This document shows, in pieces, positions 1-6,843 of a stretch of 64,000 nt of DNA. This DNA comes from Streptococcus equi subsp. equi (GTDB lineage: Bacteria; Bacillota; Bacilli; Lactobacillales; Streptococcaceae), in the NCBI GenBank assembly GCA_900637675.1, contig LR134389.1, positions 310,001-374,000 of the forward strand, read 5' to 3'. Positions within the stretch are counted from its first letter, which is position 1, and every line of letters starts with the position of its first letter. A program made the position numbers and the translations under genes. Under the pieces are notes generated by a model. That model did not search any database. It saw only the letters and a program-made list of their open reading frames with translations, and was not told the DNA's origin.

Positions 1-147
1 GATAGCCGCAAGCGCAGAGAGTATCTAGGAGAAGTCCTTCGTATCGGCTATTCCAACGGAAAGCAGCTCCTAAAGCGCCTAAAGCTATTTGGCATTACCC
101 TATCAGAGGTTGAGGACGTGATGACCTCCTATCAGACTGAGCAATAG
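1..147 (+). CDS. rnmV: Ribonuclease M5, C-terminal end (partial)
   Basis: Frame 1 is open from the left edge for 48 codons to a TAG at 145-147. The residues (GYSNGKQLLKRLKLFGITL, then EVEDVMTSY) match the C-terminal tail of RNase M5, the Toprim-family nuclease that matures 5S rRNA. Its catalytic Toprim domain lies outside the window, so the call rests on the tail and on position: rnmV directly precedes ksgA in most Firmicutes, as here. The two are now separated by about 340 bases containing an IS relic. Confidence 0.75.
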   Translation, partial: DSRKRREYLGEVLRIGYSNGKQLLKRLKLFGITLSEVEDVMTSYQTEQ

Positions 148-215
148 ATGGCGCTAGAAAGGCTGATTGGATCAAACAAAAGAGCCCTGAGACTTCTTGT
201 TCTGGCTCCAAAAAA

Positions 216-420
216 TTAGATAAGAAATGGTAACAAGGATTGAATTCTGTATTGGGCAGGAGTCAGTCCTTTTAACTTTCTTAGATAAGCATTCTCTGTT
301 CTAAGACGTTCATTCTCCTTGAAGTTGCTCTAGTTCTCCAGATGTTCTTTGATTGATGTCCTCTCTTGCTTGGTTTCCCTCTTGTTTTATCAAGAATAGT
401 ATAACCATTTTCATCTCTTT
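216..420 (-). pseudogene. Internally deleted IS3-family transposase relic
   Basis: Read on the minus strand, 417 down to about 310 encodes NGYTILDKTRGKPSKR, which aligns with [16 protein letters not shown] in OrfA of the intact IS at 38197-39625. After a frame change it continues as RTENAYLRKLKGLTPAQYRI and a short tail to a stop at 216-218. The first half (ENAYLRKL) matches the OrfA coiled-coil end (ENAVLKKL); the second half matches the last residues of OrfB (KGLSPVQYRTKSF). Nearly all of orfB is therefore deleted and the two ends are joined. It is non-functional and older than the two intact copies. Confidence 0.75.
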
Positions 421-455
421 TTTTGCTGTGGCTCTGATAAATAATAGAAATATGC

Positions 456-461
456 TACAAT
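456..461 (+). promoter_or_regulatory. Probable extended -10 of the ksgA promoter
   Basis: TATGCTACAAT supplies a TG-extended -10 (TACAAT) about 30 bases before the ksgA ATG. No good -35 is visible, which is tolerated by extended -10 promoters. It lies just outside the IS relic, so ksgA appears to have its own promoter rather than depending on rnmV. Confidence 0.4.
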
Positions 462-490
462 AGATATAAAACAATGAATAGGACATCAAC

Positions 491-1363
491 ATGAGAATTG
501 CAGATTACAGTGTAACCAAGTCTATCCTTGATCGCTATGGTTTTACCTTTAAAAAATCATTTGGTCAAAATTTCTTGACGGATACTAATATTTTACAGAA
601 GATTGTTGATACGGCTGAGATTGACAAGTCAGTCAACGTCATTGAGATTGGTCCTGGTATCGGGGCTTTGACCGAATTTTTGGCAGAAAGGGCTGCAGAG
701 GTCATGGCCTTTGAGATTGATGAGCGCTTGGTGCCAATACTGGCTGATACGCTTCGTGATTTTGACAATGTTCAGGTGGTTAATCAGGATATTTTAAAGG
801 CAGATTTACAGACCCAGCTAAAGCAATTTAGCAATCCGGACCTTCCTATCAAGGTGGTAGCCAATTTGCCCTATTACATCACTACACCCATTTTGATGCA
901 CCTGATTGAAAGTAAGATTCCCTTCCAAGAATTTGTCGTCATGATGCAGCGCGAGGTGGCAGATCGGATTTCAGCTGAGCCCAATACCAAGGCCTATGGC
1001 TCTTTGTCTATAGCAGTCCAGTATTATATGACCGCTAAGATAGCCTTTGTTGTTCCTAGGACTGTTTTTGTGCCAGCACCAAATGTGGATTCGGCAATTC
1101 TGAAGATGACTCGTCGTGACCAGCCCTTGATTGAGGTTCAAGATGAGGATTTCTTTTTTAGGGTGTCACGAGTAGGCTTTGTGCATCGCAGAAAGACGCT
1201 TTGGAATAACTTGGTTAGCCATTTTGGCAAGGCTGAGGACACAAAGGCAAGGCTTGAGCAGGGACTAGCTCTAGCTGGAATCAAGCCTTCTATCCGAGGA
1301 GAAGCGCTGTCTATTCAAGATTTTGGACGGTTAGCTGATGCCCTAAAGCAAGTAGGCTTCTAG
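491..1363 (+). CDS. ksgA: 16S rRNA dimethyladenosine transferase KsgA/RsmA
   Basis: 290 aa, full length for the family. KsgA uses S-adenosylmethionine to dimethylate the two adjacent adenosines in the 3' terminal hairpin of 16S rRNA during late 30S assembly; loss confers kasugamycin resistance. Visible motifs are KKSFGQNFL near the N-terminus, the SAM-binding motif [18 protein letters not shown] (about 50-66), and the catalytic NLPYYITTP (about residues 125-133) typical of N6-adenine methyltransferases. A rho-independent terminator follows at 1383-1414, so it appears monocistronic here. Confidence 0.95.
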
Positions 1364-1382
1364 TGCCTTAGTTATGATTGTA

Positions 1383-1414
1383 GCTTGTCACAGCAATCCT
1401 GCTGTGGCTTTTTT
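1383..1414 (+). terminator. Terminator after ksgA
   Basis: CACAGCA (1389-1395), loop ATCC, TGCTGTG (1400-1406), then GC and a run of T residues. It ends the ksgA transcript 26-50 bases after its stop. Confidence 0.8.
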
Positions 1415-1481
1415 AGATAGTGGTGGGTTCATCTTATCTTTGGTGAAACTTGGGCTAAACTGCTGAATTCGAATGATTTTT

Positions 1482-1491
1482 CTGATATAAT
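1482..1491 (+). promoter_or_regulatory. Extended -10 promoter for the rsgA operon
   Basis: CTGATATAAT contains a perfect TATAAT (1486-1491) with an upstream TG, 31 bases before the rsgA start. The -35 region is poor. It follows the ksgA terminator, so it is the likely start of the rsgA-rpe-thiN-rmuC-yhaM transcript. Confidence 0.55.
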
Positions 1492-1522
1492 GGCATTATT
1501 CTAGGATAAAAAAGGAGTTCAT

Positions 1523-2395
1523 TTGCAAGGCAAAATCATTAAGGCTCTGGCTGGCTTTTACTATGTTGAGTCAGAGGGGCAGGTTTATCAAACGCGGGCG
1601 CGTGGCAATTTTAGAAAGCGTGGTCAAACACCCTATGTAGGAGATTTAGTAGAATTTTCTGCTGAGGACAATTCAGAGGGCTATATTTTAGCTATTGCTG
1701 AGCGGAAAAATAGTCTGGTGCGTCCTCCCATTGTCAATATTGATCAAGCAGCTGTCATTATGTCAGCCAAGGAGCCTGATTTTAATACCAACCTTTTAGA
1801 TCGCTTTCTCATTTTACTTGAGCACAAGGCCATCCACCCTATTATTTACATTTCAAAAATAGACCTGCTTGAGCAGCCAGAGAGTATCGAAGCCATTGGT
1901 CAGCATTATCGTGCGATTGGCTATGATTTTGTGACGAGCTTATCACATCTGCTGCCATTATTAGCTGGTAAGACAACAGTATTTATGGGGCAGACAGGAG
2001 TTGGAAAGTCCACTTTGCTAAACCGTATCGCACCAGAGCTAGCTCTTGAAACGGGTGATATTTCAGACAGTCTGGGACGAGGACGCCACACCACTAGAGC
2101 TGTTAGCTTTTATGACGCTTATAATGGCAAAATCGCAGACACCCCCGGCTTTTCGTCCTTGGACTATGGCATTGATAATGCTGAGGATCTCAACGAAGCC
2201 TTTCCAGAGCTTAGACGCCTTAGCCATAGCTGTAAATTTCGCTCCTGTACCCATACTCATGAGCCCAAGTGTGCGGTTAAGGAAGCCTTGGGAAATGGTG
2301 AGCTCTGGTCTGTTCGCTATCAGAATTACCTTCAATTTCTGAGTGAAATCGAAAACCGTCGAGAAACATATCAAAAAGTTAGTAAAAGAAAGTAG
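1523..2395 (+). CDS. rsgA: Ribosome small-subunit-dependent GTPase A
   Basis: 290 aa, started at TTG 1523 because AAGGAG (1512-1517) sits at ideal spacing and the N-terminus matches the family (an OB-fold beginning [13 protein letters not shown]). RsgA checks late 30S maturation and hydrolyses GTP on the ribosome. It is a circularly permuted GTPase: the G4 motif (ISKIDLL, about residue 112) precedes the P-loop [10 protein letters not shown] (about 155) and the G3 motif DTPGFSS. The C-terminal zinc knuckle has [14 protein letters not shown]. First gene of a tightly packed run with rpe 8 bases downstream. Confidence 0.95.
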   Translation: MQGKIIKALAGFYYVESEGQVYQTRARGNFRKRGQTPYVGDLVEFSAEDNSEGYILAIAERKNSLVRPPIVNIDQAAVIMSAKEPDFNTNLLDRFLILLEHKAIHPIIYISKIDLLEQPESIEAIGQHYRAIGYDFVTSLSHLLPLLAGKTTVFMGQTGVGKSTLLNRIAPELALETGDISDSLGRGRHTTRAVSFYDAYNGKIADTPGFSSLDYGIDNAEDLNEAFPELRRLSHSCKFRSCTHTHEPKCAVKEALGNGELWSVRYQNYLQFLSEIENRRETYQKVSKRK

Positions 2396-2403
2396 GTTTA
2401 ACT

Positions 2404-3066
2404 ATGTCATCTCTGAAAATTGCGCCATCTATTTTAGCAGCCGATTATGCTTGCTTTGCTGCTGAGCTGGCTCGTATTGAAAAAACAGATGCTGAATACG
2501 TTCATATTGATATCATGGACGGTCAGTTTGTGCCAAATATCAGCTTTGGAGCAGATGTTGTTGCTAGCATGCGCAAGCACAGCAAGCTAGTCTTTGATTG
2601 CCACTTGATGGTTGTGAATCCTGAGAGATATGTTGAGGCCTTTGCTCAGGCAGGAGCTGATATCATGACCATTCATGTGGAGAGCACTCTTCATAGTCAT
2701 GGCGCCTTGCAAAAGATCAGGGCTGCCGGCATGAAGGCTGGTGTGGTCATTAATCCTGGGACACCTGTCTCTGCGGTTGAGCCTTTATTAAGCTTGGTGG
2801 ATCAGGTGCTGATCATGACTGTTAACCCAGGCTTTGGAGGACAGGCCTTTATTCCGGAATGTCTGGAAAAGGTTGCAGCTATTGCTAAAATGAGAGATGA
2901 AAGAGGCTTGAGCTTTGATATTGAGGTTGACGGTGGTGTTGATGATAAAACCATTCGTGCTTGCTATCAAGCAGGAGCTAATGTTTTTGTGGCTGGCTCC
3001 TATCTGTTTAAGGCAGCGGATTTGGCAGCTCAAGTGCAAACATTGAGGGCGGCCCTTAATGGTTAA
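2404..3066 (+). CDS. rpe: Ribulose-phosphate 3-epimerase
   Basis: 220 aa TIM-barrel enzyme interconverting ribulose 5-phosphate and xylulose 5-phosphate in the pentose phosphate pathway. Family signatures are present: KIAPSILAADYACF at the N-terminus, HIDIMDGQFVPNISFG with the metal-binding His/Asp, and MTVNPGFGGQAFIP with IEVDGGV for phosphate binding. It is 8 bases after rsgA and overlaps thiN by 8 bases, indicating co-transcription and probable translational coupling. Confidence 0.95.
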   Translation: MSSLKIAPSILAADYACFAAELARIEKTDAEYVHIDIMDGQFVPNISFGADVVASMRKHSKLVFDCHLMVVNPERYVEAFAQAGADIMTIHVESTLHSHGALQKIRAAGMKAGVVINPGTPVSAVEPLLSLVDQVLIMTVNPGFGGQAFIPECLEKVAAIAKMRDERGLSFDIEVDGGVDDKTIRACYQAGANVFVAGSYLFKAADLAAQVQTLRAALNG

Positions 3067-3691
3067 GGTAGCCCTCTTTGCAGGTGGGGATTTGTCCTAT
3101 TTTACCTGTGATTTTGATTATTTTGTTGGAATTGATAGAGGAAGTCTATTTTTGTTAGAAAATGGGCTTCCTTTGAATATGGCTGTAGGCGATTTTGATT
3201 CAATTCCCCAAGTAGCCTTTGAGGTTGTCAAGGAGCAAGCAGAGCTTCTTGTTCAGGCTAGTCCTGAAAAAAATGATACGGACACTGAATTAGCTCTCAA
3301 AGAGGTATTTACCCGTTTTCCAGAGGCAGAGGTTACGATCTTTGGTGCTTTTGGCGGTAGACTAGACCACTTGTTATCCAATGTCTTTTTACCAGCGGAT
3401 CCAGAGCTTGCACCGTTTATGGCACAAATTTGCCTGCGGGATCAGCAAAATGCCATTAGCTATCGATCCTCTGGCTGGCAGACGATTAGGCAGGATAAGG
3501 ACATGACTTATGTGGCCTTTATGGCTGATGGTGATGCTGACTTGACCATTACAGGTGCCAAATTTGATTTGACGACGTCCAATTTCTTTAAGAAAAAGGT
3601 ATACGCTAGCAACGAGTTCATTGATCAGCCTATTAAGGTTCATGTGCCAAAGGGCTATTTAATTATTATTCAGAGCAAAGATAGGAGTTAG
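3059..3691 (+). CDS. thiN: Thiamine pyrophosphokinase
   Basis: 210 aa. Transfers pyrophosphate from ATP to thiamine, giving thiamine diphosphate; cytosolic salvage step. Recognisable blocks are VGIDRGSLFLLENG, AVGDFDSIP (substrate-binding Asp residues), KNDTDTELAL and FGAFGGRLDH. The C-terminal beta domain is complete. The start ATG lies inside the end of rpe, so translation is likely coupled. The rsgA-rpe-thiN order is conserved in streptococci and bacilli. No thiamine riboswitch is visible upstream. Confidence 0.93.
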   Translation: MVKVALFAGGDLSYFTCDFDYFVGIDRGSLFLLENGLPLNMAVGDFDSIPQVAFEVVKEQAELLVQASPEKNDTDTELALKEVFTRFPEAEVTIFGAFGGRLDHLLSNVFLPADPELAPFMAQICLRDQQNAISYRSSGWQTIRQDKDMTYVAFMADGDADLTITGAKFDLTTSNFFKKKVYASNEFIDQPIKVHVPKGYLIIIQSKDRS

Positions 3692-3692
3692 T

Positions 3693-4964
3693 ATGGACCT
3701 TATTCTTTTCGTGTTAGTGCTTGTGTTGATAGGACTTGCTGCCTATTCATTTGTTAGCATAAAGCATTTGCAGAGCAGATTAGAAAAAGCCTTAGACGAT
3801 AATGCTGATAATCTATCAGATCAGCTAACCTACCAGCTGGATATGGCAAATAAGAGTCAGCTGCTAGAGCTATCAACAGTGATGAATCGTCAGCAAAATG
3901 AGCTTTTTCAGCAGCTGATGGTTATTCGTGATACGCTGCATCAGGGCTTGGCTGAAAATCGCGACCGCTCAGACCAGCGTTTGGAAACGATGACTCAAAG
4001 CCTTAGCCAAGCTGTCAAGAACCTACAGGATTCTAATGAAAAGCGACTGGAGGAAATGCGCCATACAGTCGAAGAAAAGCTAGAAAAGACATTGAAGAAT
4101 CGATTGCAAACCTCCTTTGAGGCCGTTTCAAAGCAGCTAGAAAGCGTCAATCAGGGTCTAGGAGAAATGCGGACCGTAGCCAAAGATGTTGGTACCCTAA
4201 ACAAGGTCCTATCCAATACCAAAACCAGAGGAATCCTAGGTGAGCTCCAGCTTGGTCAGATTGTTGAGGACATCATGACAGCTAACCAGTATGAAAGAGA
4301 GTTTGCCACAGTTTCTGGCTCAAGCGATCGTGTCGAATACGCTATCAAGCTACCTGGAAATGGGCAAGGAGACTATATTTACCTACCTATTGACTCCAAG
4401 TTTCCCTTGGAGGATTATTACAGGCTGGAGGACGCCTACGAGGCTGGTGATAGAGCTGCTATTGAGACTAGCCGAAAGGCTCTTCTTGCGGCGATTAAAC
4501 GTTTTGCTAAGAGTATTCATAGTAAATACCTGAATCCACCTGAAACAACCAATTTTGGGATTATGTTTTTACCAACCGAGGGGCTCTACTCGGAGGTGGT
4601 GCGCAATCCGGCTTTCTTTGATAGCCTTCGTCGCGAGGAAAATATTGTTGTAGCAGGCCCATCAACCTTATCAGCCCTGCTTAATTCCTTATCTGTTGGC
4701 TTTAAAACCCTTAACCTGCAAAAAAACGCAGACGATATTAGCAAGATTTTAGGCAATGTCAAATTAGAATTTGAAAAATTTGGCGGCCTGCTTGCTAAGG
4801 CGCAAAAGCAGCTCAACACTGCTAACCATACCCTAGACCAGCTGATGTCAACCAGAACCAAAGCGATTGTTCGTGCTCTGGCTACTGTCGAAGGCTACCA
4901 AGACCAGTCAACCCAATCCTTATTACATATACCCTTATTAGAAGAGGCAGACGATGAAGATTAA
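3693..4964 (+). CDS. rmuC: DNA recombination protein RmuC homologue
   Basis: 423 aa. The N-terminal hydrophobic segment (LILFVLVLVLIGLAAYSFV) is a membrane anchor. A long coiled coil follows (about 25-165, rich in Q, L, E and K), then the conserved RmuC nuclease-like domain (TKTRGILGELQLGQI, YLPIDSKFPLEDY, NFGIMFLPTEGLY). RmuC proteins limit DNA inversions and have a restriction-endonuclease-like fold; the exact role in streptococci is not settled. One base separates it from thiN and its end overlaps yhaM by 11 bases. Confidence 0.9.
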   Translation: MDLILFVLVLVLIGLAAYSFVSIKHLQSRLEKALDDNADNLSDQLTYQLDMANKSQLLELSTVMNRQQNELFQQLMVIRDTLHQGLAENRDRSDQRLETMTQSLSQAVKNLQDSNEKRLEEMRHTVEEKLEKTLKNRLQTSFEAVSKQLESVNQGLGEMRTVAKDVGTLNKVLSNTKTRGILGELQLGQIVEDIMTANQYEREFATVSGSSDRVEYAIKLPGNGQGDYIYLPIDSKFPLEDYYRLEDAYEAGDRAAIETSRKALLAAIKRFAKSIHSKYLNPPETTNFGIMFLPTEGLYSEVVRNPAFFDSLRREENIVVAGPSTLSALLNSLSVGFKTLNLQKNADDISKILGNVKLEFEKFGGLLAKAQKQLNTANHTLDQLMSTRTKAIVRALATVEGYQDQSTQSLLHIPLLEEADDED

Positions 4965-5892
4965 CCAAATGAAAAAAGACCAGCCTTTTGAAGGCTTTTA
5001 CCTGATAAAATCAGCAGAAGTCAGAAAAACAAGGGCTGGCAAGGATTTTATTGCTTTTACCTTTCAAGATGATACTGGTGAGATTTCAGGTAATTTGTGG
5101 GACGCCCAGCCCTATAATGTTGAGGAATTTGTCGCAGGTAAGATTGTCTTTATGAAAGGCCGTCGTGAGGTCTATAATGGCACTCCTCAGGTTAACCAGA
5201 TTACCTTAAGAAATATCCGGCCTGGGGAGCCTAATGACCCAAAGGAATTTAAAGAAAAGGCACCTGTCAGTGTTACTGAGGTTCGTGACTACCTAGATCA
5301 GATGCTCTTTAAGATCGAAAATGCGACCTGGCAGAGGATTGTCAGAGCGCTTTACCGCAAATATGATAAGGAGTTTTTCACTTATCCAGCAGCCAAAACC
5401 AATCACCATGCCTTTGAATCAGGCTTGGCCTATCATACAGCAACGATGGTTAGACTAGCAGATAGCATTGGAGATATTTATCCAGAGCTAAATAAAAGCC
5501 TGTTATTTGCAGGCATTATGCTGCATGACCTAGCCAAGGTACTTGAGCTGACAGGCCCAGACAATACCGAATATACTATCCGAGGCAATCTGATAGGACA
5601 TATCGCCCTCATCAACGAAGAGATTACAAAGACCATCACAGAGCTGAACATTGATGACAACAAAGAAGAGGTCACCGTTTTACGCCATGTAATCTTAAGT
5701 CATCATGGCCAATTAGAATACGGCAGCCCTGTTCGTCCGCGCATTATGGAGGCAGAGATTATTCACATGATTGACAACATTGACGCCAATATGATGATGA
5801 TGTCAACAGCTCTCAGTCGTATTGGCGAGGGAGAAATGACCAATCGTATTTTCGCTATGGATAACCGATCCTTTTATAAACCTAAATATTAG
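4954..5892 (+). CDS. yhaM: 3'-5' exoribonuclease YhaM
   Basis: 312 aa. The N-terminal OB-fold (FEGFYLIKSAEVRKTRAGKD, about residues 9-28) is followed by an HD phosphohydrolase domain with NHHAFESGLAYHTATM and the paired metal ligands in MLHDLAK, the arrangement of YhaM/CBF1-type 3'-5' exonucleases. In streptococci YhaM trims a few nucleotides from the 3' ends of many transcripts. The gene starts inside the end of rmuC and is the last gene of the run; a hairpin at 5910-5941 follows. Confidence 0.9.
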   Translation: MKINQMKKDQPFEGFYLIKSAEVRKTRAGKDFIAFTFQDDTGEISGNLWDAQPYNVEEFVAGKIVFMKGRREVYNGTPQVNQITLRNIRPGEPNDPKEFKEKAPVSVTEVRDYLDQMLFKIENATWQRIVRALYRKYDKEFFTYPAAKTNHHAFESGLAYHTATMVRLADSIGDIYPELNKSLLFAGIMLHDLAKVLELTGPDNTEYTIRGNLIGHIALINEEITKTITELNIDDNKEEVTVLRHVILSHHGQLEYGSPVRPRIMEAEIIHMIDNIDANMMMMSTALSRIGEGEMTNRIFAMDNRSFYKPKY

Positions 5893-5909
5893 CAAGGATC
5901 ATAATAAAA

Positions 5910-5961
5910 AACGAACATTTTGCAGTTGAATGTTCGTTTTTTCGTTATGTTATGATATAAT
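5910..5961 (+). promoter_or_regulatory. Probable PurR operator overlapping a hairpin, and the purR promoter
   Basis: Two inverted AACGAACATT arms (5910-5919 and the complement at 5928-5938) have CGAAC cores 15 bases apart, close to the PurBox pair recognised by Firmicute PurR (CGAAC core, inverted, 16-17 bases apart). The right arm covers the -35 region of an extended -10 promoter (TGATATAAT, -10 at 5956-5961) in front of purR, as expected for autoregulation. The same palindrome followed by T residues could also act as the yhaM terminator. Confidence 0.6.
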
Positions 5962-5991
5962 AGTAGAGAATATATAAATAATGGGGAACAT

Positions 5992-6807
5992 ATGAAATTA
6001 AGACGAAGTGAACGCATGGTTGTGATATCTAATTACCTGATTAACAACCCTTATAAGCTAACAAGTTTAAATACCTTTGCCACAAAATATGAGGCAGCCA
6101 AATCATCTATTTCAGAAGATATTGCCATTATCAAAAAAGCCTTTGAAGAATCTAATATTGGAGAGATTGACACTCTAACAGGGGCAAGTGGAGGTGTCAT
6201 TTTTACGCCAAGCATTTCAGAGGCAGAGGCTCGCTCAATCGTAGAAGAGCTGTGTCAGCGGCTTTCAGAAAGTAACCGCATTTTACCTGGTGGCTATATC
6301 TATCTGTCTGATTTATTAAGCACACCAAAGCTCTTGCAGAATATCGGTCGCATTATCGCTAATGCTTTTAAGGGGCAAAAAATTGACGCGGTGATGACAG
6401 TTGCAACTAAGGGGGTTCCCTTGGCTAATGCGGTTGCAAATATTCTGAATGTACCCTTTGTGATTGTCAGGCGCGACTTAAAAATCACAGAAGGTTCAAC
6501 CGTCTCAGTCAACTACGCTAGTGCCTCAAGTTATCGTATTGAAAAAATGTTTTTATCAAAGCGAAGCTTAAAGCCAAACAGTCGAGTCTTGATTGTTGAT
6601 GATTTTTTAAAGGGTGGTGGTACAATCACAGGCATGATGAGCCTGTTAACGGAGTTTGATAGTACATTGGTGGGTGTAGCTGTTTTTGCAGAAAATGCAC
6701 AATCAGAGCGCGAACAAATGTCCTTCAAGTCACTATTAAAGGTCTCCGAAATTGATGTCAAAAATAATAGGGTCGTTGTTGAAGTAGGAAATATTTTCGA
6801 TAAATAA
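5992..6807 (+). CDS. purR: Purine operon regulator PurR
   Basis: 271 aa. The N-terminal winged helix (MKLRRSERMVVISNYLINNP) is followed by a phosphoribosyltransferase-fold effector domain with the PRPP-binding loop VLIVDDFLKGGGT (about residues 200-212). PurR binds PRPP instead of catalysing transfer, and controls purine synthesis and transport genes through PurBox sites. A PurBox-like palindrome sits in its own promoter. Length and both domains are full size. The surface protein gene follows after 36 bases and may be co-transcribed. Confidence 0.95.
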   Translation: MKLRRSERMVVISNYLINNPYKLTSLNTFATKYEAAKSSISEDIAIIKKAFEESNIGEIDTLTGASGGVIFTPSISEAEARSIVEELCQRLSESNRILPGGYIYLSDLLSTPKLLQNIGRIIANAFKGQKIDAVMTVATKGVPLANAVANILNVPFVIVRRDLKITEGSTVSVNYASASSYRIEKMFLSKRSLKPNSRVLIVDDFLKGGGTITGMMSLLTEFDSTLVGVAVFAENAQSEREQMSFKSLLKVSEIDVKNNRVVVEVGNIFDK

Positions 6808-6843
6808 ATCGAACGTAGGTGGAAAAATAAAAGGGGATTAATC

